Shown one piece after another: positions 43,672-52,368 of a stretch of 64,000 bases of DNA. The notes below the pieces were generated by a model. It did not search any database and had not been told where the DNA came from. It saw only the letters and a list, made by a program, of their open reading frames with translations. Origin of the DNA: Flavobacterium haoranii (lineage in GTDB: Bacteria > Bacteroidota > Bacteroidia > Flavobacteriales > Flavobacteriaceae); NCBI RefSeq assembly GCF_009363055.1, contig NZ_CP045292.1, positions 2,418,001 through 2,482,000 on the forward strand. The letters run 5' to 3'. The position numbers were made by a program, and so were the translations under genes. How positions within the stretch are numbered: position 1 is the stretch's first letter; each line of letters opens with the position of its first letter.

Positions 43672-46600
43672 ATGAAAAAACTTTTACTTTTTCTATTGTC
43701 ATTATCGTTTTATTTTGCTCAGGCTCAATATCCAGAAGGATTTGAGAGTGGTGTTCCTCCAACAGGATGGGCAAGATTTGATAATGGTGTAGGAACATTA
43801 CAAAGTTGGACAAACAATGGTACATTCCCAAACAGTGGCACTCAAGCGGCCTTTGTACAAAGGGAAGCTATTGGTACAGGAAATACTTCGGAAGACTGGT
43901 TGGTAACACCTCTTTCTGCAATACCTGCAAATGGACAACTTAGATTTTTTACAAGACAACTATTCTCGGGTGACGGTGGGACCTTATATGATATAAGGGT
44001 ATCTACAACATCTCAAACCAATCCAGCAACTTTTACAAGTATTCAAACTTACACAGAAACTCAGTTAAATGAGAATTCCGTGTATAATGTATATGAAGAA
44101 AAAGTATTGGATATTTCAGCTTTTGCTACACAAAGTGTATACATAGCATTTGTTAGAGTTCATACTCAAACTGGTGCTACTGTTAGTGGAGATGGCTGGT
44201 TTATAGATGACGTAAATGTTACGCAACAATGTTTTGATCCATTCTTTGTTCAAGTTTCAAATATAACGGGAAGTACAGTTCAAATTGCTTGGACTGAAAC
44301 AGGATCGGCAACACAATGGGAAATCATTGTATTGCCTGCAGGTTCTCCTGCTCCAACATCTTCTTCAACTGGTACAGTGGTAAATACAAATCCTTATACA
44401 TTCACTGGATTAAATCCAGGTACTCAATACGAAATTTATGTTAGATCAAGATGTTCTTCAACTAACTTTAGTGATTGGACAGGTCCAGTTTTATTTGCAA
44501 CAGTGCCAGCTGGTACCGATTGTACTGCACCAGTTCAAGTTACAGCATTACCATATTTAGTATCTGCAAACACTGCAACTTATGGAAATGATATTACAGG
44601 TCCACAAGGAGCTGGGTGTGTTGGAGGTTCGACAAATTATTTAGCAGGTAATGAAGTTTTTTACAGCTATACAGCTACATTTAACGGTTTTATTAGTATA
44701 ACTTCGACGCCTACTCAGGTTAATTCATCATTATTTGTTTACGCATCGTGTGCAAATGTTGGGGTTAATTGTTTAGCAGGTGTTGCAAATAATACAAATG
44801 CTCCAAGAGAAATAACAGGTTTTGCAGTTACTGCAGGAACAACTTATTATATAGTAATTTCTTCCACTTCTGCAACTCCTAGTATAGATTATACATTATT
44901 AATCCAACAAGAAAATTGTCCAAAACCGACTGGATTAGGAGCTAATAATATTGGCACAACAACAGCAGATCTTTCATGGAATGAACCAGGAACAGCAACT
45001 TCTTGGGAAATTGTAGTTCAAACTGCTGGTACAGGAATTCCTACTGGGTCAGGTGTTACGACAGGGACAAATACAAATTATCCAGCAACCGGATTAACAG
45101 CTGCAACGCAGTATGAGTATTGGGTGAGATCGGATTGTGGCGATGGGACTTTCAGTGCATGGGCTGGTCCATTTTACTTCAATACAAGCGTTTGTGAACC
45201 AAGTGAGAAATGTGGCTACGTTTTCAGAATGACTGATTCTGGAAGTAACGGTTGGCAAGGAAATACAATGGATATTCGCCAAGGAGGTATTACTGTTGCA
45301 ACCATTGGTTCAACTTTTACAGCTGGCGCTGGACCTGTTGACGTAGTTGTTTTATTATGTAACAATGTGCCTTTCGAATTATTTTGGAATGCTGGTGGAA
45401 CCTCACCAACACAAGTAGGCGTTTCTGTTATTGAGCCAACAGCTTCTGCTGTAGTTTACAATAAGCCAGCTGGTACTGGTTCTCAAAACACATTATTGTA
45501 TACTGGTTTAGCTCAGTGTACTCCACCTACATGTCAACAACCAACAAATGTTTTAGCTTCAGGTGCTAACTCAAGTTCGGTTCAGGTATCGTGGACTGAT
45601 AATGCTGGTGCTACACAATGGGAGGTTATTGTACAGCCTGCTGGAACCGGTTATCCTACAGGAACTGGGACTATTGTATCTACTAATCCATATACAGTAA
45701 CAGGTTTAACCTCAAATACTCCTTATGAGGTTTGGGTTAGAGCAATTTGTAGTGCTTCTGATTCTAGTGCTTGGTCGGGTCCAAGTAATTTTGCTACAAC
45801 TGCAAATTATTGTGCAGGAGATCATTTCTATGATACAGGAGGTCCTTCAGGAAACTACAATAATAGTGCAAACAATATTGTTACAATTTGTCCTGAAACT
45901 CCGGGAGATCAGGTTACTGTTAATTTCTTATCTTTTGCATTGGAAAATAATTTTGACTTTTTAACAATTTATGACGGACCTACAACAGCTTCACCTGCTT
46001 TGGGAACTTTTACGGGTAATAATACACCGCCAGAGTTTACATCATCAGACCCTTCAGGATGTTTAACATTTAGTTTTACGTCTGATAGTAGTGTGACAGC
46101 AGCTGGATGGGAAGCGACAATTTTGTGTGCTCCACCTCCAACTTGTCCTAAACCTATAAATGTTGCAACAACGGGTATTACAACGGGTCAAGCAACAATT
46201 TCATGGATTGAAGCGGGAACCGCGACACAATGGGAAATTATTATTTTACCAGCAGGTTCACCAGCTCCCACAGCAACAGATACTGGAATTATTGCATCAA
46301 GTAACCCTTATGTAGCGACAGGTTTGTCTACATTTACTTCTTACGATGTTTACGTTAGAGCTATTTGTGTTCCTGGTGTTGATGTAAGTTTTTGGTCAAT
46401 TGTTCATAGTTTTACAACACTACCAGATTATTGTGCAGGTGATCATTTCTATGATACAGGTGGTCCATCAGGTAATTATAATAATAGTGCAAATAATGTT
46501 GTTACAATATGCCCTGATACTCCAGGCGATGTTGTGGTAGTATTATTTAACAGTTTTGCATTAGAAAATAATTTTGATTTCTTATCAGTTTATGATGGCC

Positions 46601-49600
46601 CAAACACATCATCTGCTTTGTTAGGAACATTTACAGGTACAGCTTTACCTCCCCAAATGATTTCTAGTTTAGCGAATGGAGGTTGTTTGACTTTTCAATT
46701 TACTTCAGATGGCAGTGTTACTTCTCCAGGGTGGGATGCTACAATTCTATGTACAGTTCCACCAGCATGTACACAGCCTACTAATTTGACTGTAACAAAT
46801 ATATCTTCAGATAGTGCGGTTTTATCTTGGACAGATACAAATACTCCACCTTCTTCAAGTTGGCAAGTTGTTGTACAACCTGCTGGGTCTGGATATCCAA
46901 ATGGGTCAAGTACTATAATTAATGTCACTACGAACCCTTATACGGTTACAGGTTTAACTCCTAGTACACAATATGAGTATTATGTTTTATCTGATTGTGG
47001 TGCTACTGACGGATTAAGCTTCTGGAGTGGACCTGTTAGATTTAATACTTTATTTCCTGGTTGTGGAGGTTCTCAACCAGCTGGTAATGAATGTATAGTA
47101 GCAGCTCCTGTTTGTAGTTTAGATGGATATTGTGGTAACACTTCTAGTACATATACTGTAAATACTTGGTCTGCTCTAAGTTCTGCTTTCTGTGGGTCAA
47201 TTGAAAATAACTCGTTCTTAACGTTTGAAGCAGCTTCAACATCGATCTCTATGAACGTAAATGTTGGAAACTGTACAAACGGTTCAGGTATTCAGTTTAT
47301 GATTTTCTCTACAACGGCTTGTGGTAGTGGTGCAGTAACTGAAATTGATTGTAATTCACCTATGAATCCTGGAATAAATAGTTTAACTTATAATGGTTTA
47401 GTGCCAGGTCAAACATATTATTTAATGATTGATGGTTATGCTGGTGCTGTTTGTGATTATACCATAACAGTTACTTCTGGTGGTTCTACAACTACAGATG
47501 TTGATATTACACAGGATAATCAAACAATTTGTATTGATGATACTTTAACATTAGATGTAACTGGAGGTAGTAATGGTGTATACAATTGGTCGCCTGCTAC
47601 AGGTTTAAGTGCAACAACTGGTTCAACAGTTACTTTTACACCACCAGCTCCAGGAACTTATACAATTTCTGTAGAGTCAACAGATGCAAATTCATTATGT
47701 GCGACTTCAGATTTTATTGTAGTTACAGTTTTAGATATTACTAATCCTTCATTTACTAATCCAGGCTCAATTTGTCTTGGTTCACCAAACGTTCCTTTAG
47801 ATAATACAGACGTTAATGGTATTAGTGGTGAGTGGCATTTAGGTTCAAATGCTGGACCAGTTGTTACAGAAGTTGATGCTTCAACTTTAGGAACTTTTGA
47901 CTATATTTTTGTTCCAAACTTAGCAAGTTTCCCTTGTTCTCCTGAATTTTCTATGACCGTTGAGATTCTTGGAACATGTACTTTCAATGCATTTGCAACA
48001 GCTGTTAATATTAACACTTGTGAGACAACAGCTCCAGGTGAGTTCTTTAACATTACAGGCTCTGGAACCAATGCTATTGGTCCAGCTACGAATGTTTTTC
48101 CTAATAATAATTATGGAACTTATGTTCAGAATTCAGGTAATTTAATTTTTAACGGTGCAGAGTTGAAATCATTTAAAACAGTTACTTCAAATGTATGTTC
48201 TGCTAATTTATATTACAGAGTTTATGAGGCATCTAGTACTCCGGGGACTTTCACAACACTAGCTTTACCTTTCTTTGATGACTGTGTTGCCGGTAGTTTC
48301 CCAACAGGAGGCCCTTGTAATACTGGTGATCAAAAATGGCAAGACGTTGCGCAAGCAATTGATTTGACTCAAAATGCTCCAGGTGATTATGTAATCGAAG
48401 TTTATTTTGATTTAGTTGGAGATAATGATGATCCTTCACAATGTGATGATACAATTTTAGTTAATAATAATGGAAACAATTTCCATGCTACATTTACCAT
48501 TCAGGCTGTTCCAACATTTACAGTTCAAGATGAAGAGTGTGGTAGTTCAAATGGATCAATAACATTCTCAGGTTTCAATCCTGGTGATGTATATGCAGTT
48601 TCTTATAATGACGATACTGTTCCTGTTGGACCAACTAACTATATGGCCGATTTTAATGGACAAATTATAATTACAGGGTTGAATGCTGGAACTTATACTA
48701 ACTTTAGTTTTGTAATTAATGGATGTACAATTGCTGTTCCAGATACAATAACAGTAATTGATTACTCTCCTTCAGTTACATCATTAACAGTTGTTAATTC
48801 TGAAATCTGTTTTGGATCTAATGCTGAGTTTGTTATTGTTGGAACACCAGGATTTGATGTAGATTTAACTGTAAATGGGACACCAGATACAGTAACAATT
48901 CCTGCTTCAGGTTCTGTAACTTACACAGTAAATGCTCCAGCAGTTGGAAATGTTGATGTAGTATTATTAAATATTCACAATTTAGTTTGTAATGTTGTAG
49001 TAACACATAATGCAACAGTTATTGTGAATCCTTTGCCAGTAGTTACTATTGCAGCACCTAGTCCATATGCTTGTTACGTAGATCCTGATCCTACAGATTC
49101 TGTTCCGGGTGATGGTACTGCAGTGTTCCAATTTACAGGAACTCCAAACTCAGTGGTTACCTTTACAGGAGCTCCTGGATCACCAATAACTTTAGATGCT
49201 TCAGGAAATTATACATTAAGTGTTGTAACAGGAACAAATGTTCAAATTACTATAGTTGATGTTACTAATCCAACTACTAGTTGTTCAAATGTTATATCTG
49301 GTCAAGTTGCTAGTGTAGCTATTGTTGATGTACCTGAAGTTGTTACAACGATTACTCAACCAACTTGTACAACACCAACTGGTACTGTTACAATTACAGG
49401 CCCTACAACAAGTCAATTAAACTATCCGGGAGATTTGTTTATTTCAGAGGTTACAGACGCAACATCGGCAAATTTAAATTATGTAGAAATTTATAATGGT
49501 ACTGGCAATCCAGTTGATTTAAGTAATTATAAATTAAGAGTTGAAGCTACAAATGCTACTTGTGAATTAACATTGAGTGGTATTTTAGCAAATGATGCTG

Positions 49601-51354
49601 TATTTGTTGTTAAATGTGGTAGTGGAGCAGCAATTGCAGGTGTTCCTTATGATATGATATTCAGTGGATGTTCTGCGAGCGTTAATAATGATGACCGCTA
49701 TTTATTAACAAACTTAGCTGGTGTAGTTATAGATAGATGGGGTAACGATTTCTTAACTAATCTACCTCAAGGTGGTGGTTATGATTTCAGAAGATTACCT
49801 ACAGGTACTACTTTACCAACAATTAACTGGGATATTAATGACTGGAATGGCATTGATTGGACATCAAATGCAAATTCGGATTATTCTGATGTAGGTGTTT
49901 ATACTCTTTTTGTTGATAGTTATGAATATGTTCTAAATGATGGAACTAACACTACTACTTATACAACAAATACTATGTCAAATTTAGCTCCTGGTACTTA
50001 TACAATTATTGTACATGATACTATTACAGGTTGTGATTCTGATCCTACTGTAATTATAATTGATACACCACCAGGTGCAACTGATCCTAATTTTGACCAG
50101 ATTGGTCCATTATGTCAAAACTCAACTGCACCAACATTACCATTAACATCACCAACAGGTGTAACAGGTACTTGGGCGCCAGCTACAATTGATACTTCAG
50201 TTACAGGAACAGTTACCTATACGTTTACTCCAGATGGAGCAGTTTGTTCATATGCTGTGACAATGGATATTGAGGTTTTACAACAATTCACGCCAACTTT
50301 CACACAAATTGGTCCTTTATGTCAAAATTCAACGGCACCATCACTACCAACAACATCAGATAATGGTATAATGGGAACTTGGTCGCCAGCGACAATTGAT
50401 ACATCTGCTTCTGGAACGTTTACTTATACATTTACTTCAAATAGTACATGTGATGTAGTAGTTACAATGGATATTGTGATTACTCCTCAAGTAACACCAA
50501 CTTTCACACAGATTGGTACTTTATGTCAAAATTCAACGGCGCCATCATTACCAACAACATCAGATAATGGAGTTGTAGGAACATGGTCACCAGCTACTAT
50601 TGATACATCAGTTTTAGGAACAGTAACTTATACATTTACACCTTCAACTACTTGTGATGTAGTAGTGACTATGGATGTAACAATTGGTTCTGAGACTCTG
50701 CCTACTTTTGCAATAACAAGTACTTATTGCCAAAATGAGACAGGTTCTACTTTACCAACAACATCAGATAACGGTATTGCAGGAACATGGTTGCCAGCGG
50801 AAATTGATACTTCTGTTTTCGGAGTTACTACTTACACATTTACGCCAGATGCTGGTCAATGTGCACTAGGTTATACTTTAACAGTTTCAGTTGATCCTAC
50901 AGTATCAATTTCATTTGATGGAGTAGAGGTTTGTTCAGGATCTGTTGTTGAATTCCCTACAGTAACAGCAGAAGGTTATATCTTAACAGGAACATGGTCG
51001 CCATCAACAATTACAACGACTTCTAACTCTACCTATACTTTCACGCCAAGTGATATTTGTTATGGAGCGGGTACATTTGAAGTTGTAGTTAATGGATGTA
51101 CTATTCCAAAAGGATTCTCACCAAATGGTGATGGTAATAACGATACTTGGGATCTTTCATCATTTAATGTTAAGAAAGTGGAAGTATTTAACCGTTATGG
51201 TCTAAAAGTTTATTCTAAAAACAATTATGTAAATGAGTGGGGAGGTAAGTCAGACAATGGAAATGAATTACCGAGCGGAACTTATTATTACATGATAGAT
51301 TTTGAAGATAGACCAAGTGTAACTGGATGGGTATATATCAATAGAGGTGAATAA
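43672..51354 (+). CDS. Giant multidomain surface adhesin, T9SS type B sorting domain
   Basis: 2560 residues. Signal peptide (about 1-19); a choice-of-anchor-J/cleaved-adhesin domain (about 20-185); at least five fibronectin type III domains (GLNPGTQYEIYVRSRC and similar) between about 186 and 1140; two CUB domains starting at residues 713 and 920; PKD-like stretches; a lamin-tail-like domain starting near 1919 (GDLFISEVTD, YVEIYNGTGNPVDLSNYKL); four tandem 68-69-residue repeats near 2140-2410; and a gliding-motility-associated C-terminal domain (about 2477-2560, FSPNGDGNNDTWDL, NRYGLKVYSK). It should be exported by T9SS and needs the PorP/SprF partner encoded next. Confidence 0.92.
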   Translation: MKKLLLFLLSLSFYFAQAQYPEGFESGVPPTGWARFDNGVGTLQSWTNNGTFPNSGTQAAFVQREAIGTGNTSEDWLVTPLSAIPANGQLRFFTRQLFSGDGGTLYDIRVSTTSQTNPATFTSIQTYTETQLNENSVYNVYEEKVLDISAFATQSVYIAFVRVHTQTGATVSGDGWFIDDVNVTQQCFDPFFVQVSNITGSTVQIAWTETGSATQWEIIVLPAGSPAPTSSSTGTVVNTNPYTFTGLNPGTQYEIYVRSRCSSTNFSDWTGPVLFATVPAGTDCTAPVQVTALPYLVSANTATYGNDITGPQGAGCVGGSTNYLAGNEVFYSYTATFNGFISITSTPTQVNSSLFVYASCANVGVNCLAGVANNTNAPREITGFAVTAGTTYYIVISSTSATPSIDYTLLIQQENCPKPTGLGANNIGTTTADLSWNEPGTATSWEIVVQTAGTGIPTGSGVTTGTNTNYPATGLTAATQYEYWVRSDCGDGTFSAWAGPFYFNTSVCEPSEKCGYVFRMTDSGSNGWQGNTMDIRQGGITVATIGSTFTAGAGPVDVVVLLCNNVPFELFWNAGGTSPTQVGVSVIEPTASAVVYNKPAGTGSQNTLLYTGLAQCTPPTCQQPTNVLASGANSSSVQVSWTDNAGATQWEVIVQPAGTGYPTGTGTIVSTNPYTVTGLTSNTPYEVWVRAICSASDSSAWSGPSNFATTANYCAGDHFYDTGGPSGNYNNSANNIVTICPETPGDQVTVNFLSFALENNFDFLTIYDGPTTASPALGTFTGNNTPPEFTSSDPSGCLTFSFTSDSSVTAAGWEATILCAPPPTCPKPINVATTGITTGQATISWIEAGTATQWEIIILPAGSPAPTATDTGIIASSNPYVATGLSTFTSYDVYVRAICVPGVDVSFWSIVHSFTTLPDYCAGDHFYDTGGPSGNYNNSANNVVTICPDTPGDVVVVLFNSFALENNFDFLSVYDGPNTSSALLGTFTGTALPPQMISSLANGGCLTFQFTSDGSVTSPGWDATILCTVPPACTQPTNLTVTNISSDSAVLSWTDTNTPPSSSWQVVVQPAGSGYPNGSSTIINVTTNPYTVTGLTPSTQYEYYVLSDCGATDGLSFWSGPVRFNTLFPGCGGSQPAGNECIVAAPVCSLDGYCGNTSSTYTVNTWSALSSAFCGSIENNSFLTFEAASTSISMNVNVGNCTNGSGIQFMIFSTTACGSGAVTEIDCNSPMNPGINSLTYNGLVPGQTYYLMIDGYAGAVCDYTITVTSGGSTTTDVDITQDNQTICIDDTLTLDVTGGSNGVYNWSPATGLSATTGSTVTFTPPAPGTYTISVESTDANSLCATSDFIVVTVLDITNPSFTNPGSICLGSPNVPLDNTDVNGISGEWHLGSNAGPVVTEVDASTLGTFDYIFVPNLASFPCSPEFSMTVEILGTCTFNAFATAVNINTCETTAPGEFFNITGSGTNAIGPATNVFPNNNYGTYVQNSGNLIFNGAELKSFKTVTSNVCSANLYYRVYEASSTPGTFTTLALPFFDDCVAGSFPTGGPCNTGDQKWQDVAQAIDLTQNAPGDYVIEVYFDLVGDNDDPSQCDDTILVNNNGNNFHATFTIQAVPTFTVQDEECGSSNGSITFSGFNPGDVYAVSYNDDTVPVGPTNYMADFNGQIIITGLNAGTYTNFSFVINGCTIAVPDTITVIDYSPSVTSLTVVNSEICFGSNAEFVIVGTPGFDVDLTVNGTPDTVTIPASGSVTYTVNAPAVGNVDVVLLNIHNLVCNVVVTHNATVIVNPLPVVTIAAPSPYACYVDPDPTDSVPGDGTAVFQFTGTPNSVVTFTGAPGSPITLDASGNYTLSVVTGTNVQITIVDVTNPTTSCSNVISGQVASVAIVDVPEVVTTITQPTCTTPTGTVTITGPTTSQLNYPGDLFISEVTDATSANLNYVEIYNGTGNPVDLSNYKLRVEATNATCELTLSGILANDAVFVVKCGSGAAIAGVPYDMIFSGCSASVNNDDRYLLTNLAGVVIDRWGNDFLTNLPQGGGYDFRRLPTGTTLPTINWDINDWNGIDWTSNANSDYSDVGVYTLFVDSYEYVLNDGTNTTTYTTNTMSNLAPGTYTIIVHDTITGCDSDPTVIIIDTPPGATDPNFDQIGPLCQNSTAPTLPLTSPTGVTGTWAPATIDTSVTGTVTYTFTPDGAVCSYAVTMDIEVLQQFTPTFTQIGPLCQNSTAPSLPTTSDNGIMGTWSPATIDTSASGTFTYTFTSNSTCDVVVTMDIVITPQVTPTFTQIGTLCQNSTAPSLPTTSDNGVVGTWSPATIDTSVLGTVTYTFTPSTTCDVVVTMDVTIGSETLPTFAITSTYCQNETGSTLPTTSDNGIAGTWLPAEIDTSVFGVTTYTFTPDAGQCALGYTLTVSVDPTVSISFDGVEVCSGSVVEFPTVTAEGYILTGTWSPSTITTTSNSTYTFTPSDICYGAGTFEVVVNGCTIPKGFSPNGDGNNDTWDLSSFNVKKVEVFNRYGLKVYSKNNYVNEWGGKSDNGNELPSGTYYYMIDFEDRPSVTGWVYINRGE
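45808..46750 (+). repeat. Tandemly duplicated CUB-FN3 module
   Basis: Two copies of a YCAGDHFYDTGGPSGNYNNS-type CUB module start 621 bases (207 codons) apart at 45808 and 46429, each followed by an FN3 domain. The DNA is similar over the first 100 bases with mostly synonymous differences, so the duplication is not recent. Confidence 0.85.
50098..50905 (+). repeat. Four tandem 68-69-codon repeats in the adhesin
   Basis: Units begin with a GPLCQNSTAP-type motif at 50098, about 50305, 50509 and 50713, with periods of 207, 204 and 204 bases. Each contains a TSDNG...GTWSPATIDTS core, an Ig/PKD-like strand set. The second and third copies are closest at DNA level, which suggests repeat gain and loss by recombination. 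Confidence 0.85.
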
Positions 51355-51361
51355 TAATTTC

Positions 51362-51389
51362 GCAGGTTTCATTGTAAAATGAAACCTGC
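51362..51389 (+). other. Intercistronic hairpin with GUAA tetraloop
   Basis: Perfect 12-base-pair stem GCAGGTTTCATT/AATGAAACCTGC closed by GTAA, a GNRA-type tetraloop. It is followed by TTAAAAAATC, not a T-run, so it is not a standard terminator on this strand. It lies between the adhesin stop and the porP/sprF start, and may shield or process the mRNA. Confidence 0.8.
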
Positions 51390-51411
51390 TTAAAAAATCA
51401 AAATATTAATA

Positions 51412-52350
51412 ATGAAAAAACTAGTATTAGTTGCATTAATAGCTTTAGGTTTCTCACTTGAGAGTTCTGCTCAGCAAGATCCTCACTATACGCAATATAT
51501 GTACAATATGAGTGTAATGAATCCGGCTTATGCTGGATCTAAGGAGAACATGTCGATGGGGTTATTGTACAGAAAGCAATGGATCGAGATTGAAGATGCG
51601 CCAACAACAGCGACATTTTTTGGTCATTCACCTGTTGGTAAGAATGTTGGATTAGGTTTATCAGTAGTGTCAGATAAATTAGGACCAGTAGAAGAGAATA
51701 ATGTATTTGGAGACTTTTCATATACTTTAAATTTAGGGGAGAATCATAAATTAGCTTTAGGATTAAAAGCAGGATTAACGTTCCAAAAAATTGGATTGTT
51801 AAGTGATGTAGATCCTTCTTTACAAGACAATTTAATTATTGACCCTGCATTTGGACAAAATGTTAGCAATACATTTTTTAATGTAGGTTCAGGTGTTTTC
51901 TTCTATTCACAGAAATATTATGTTGGATTTTCGATACCAAACTTCTTAAAGAAAACACATATGGAAGTTAATTCAAATGGTACAAATTATGAATTTGGTC
52001 CAGAGACAGCACACTATTTCTTAACGGGAGGTTATGTATTTGACTTAAACGAAACTATTAAGTTTAAGCCATTCTTTATGTTAAAGTCTGCATTTGGAGT
52101 AAATCCATCGTTAGATGTATCATCAAACTTTTTATTTAATAATAAGTTTGAGATTGGTGGAACATACAGACTACAAGATAGTTTTGGAGCTATGATGAAT
52201 TATGCTATTACACCAAATTTAAGAATTGGTTATGCATACGATCACATTGTATCAGATTTAAAAGTGACGACACCTTCTTCACACGAGATTATTTTATTAT
52301 TTGATTTAAATTTCCCGAAGAAAGTATCGAGTTCACCGAGATTCTTTTAA
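51412..52350 (+). CDS. PorP/SprF family T9SS membrane protein
   Basis: 312 residues. Signal peptide (MKKLVLVALIALGFSLESSAQ), then DPHYTQYMYNMSVMNPAYAGS, the PorP/SprF opening signature, followed by an outer-membrane beta-barrel with alternating strands to HEIILLFDLNF. SprF-like proteins are needed for secretion or attachment of their cognate type B (gliding-CTD) protein, here almost certainly the adhesin upstream. Separated from it by 57 bases including the hairpin. Confidence 0.94.
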   Translation: MKKLVLVALIALGFSLESSAQQDPHYTQYMYNMSVMNPAYAGSKENMSMGLLYRKQWIEIEDAPTTATFFGHSPVGKNVGLGLSVVSDKLGPVEENNVFGDFSYTLNLGENHKLALGLKAGLTFQKIGLLSDVDPSLQDNLIIDPAFGQNVSNTFFNVGSGVFFYSQKYYVGFSIPNFLKKTHMEVNSNGTNYEFGPETAHYFLTGGYVFDLNETIKFKPFFMLKSAFGVNPSLDVSSNFLFNNKFEIGGTYRLQDSFGAMMNYAITPNLRIGYAYDHIVSDLKVTTPSSHEIILLFDLNFPKKVSSSPRFF

Positions 52351-52368
52351 CCTAAAAGTATTAATGAC

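Noticed and set aside
46695..46928. Minus-strand ORFs inside the adhesin
   Set aside because: They are shadows of the biased Thr/Ser/Gly codon use on the plus strand, with no start context or homology I recognise.
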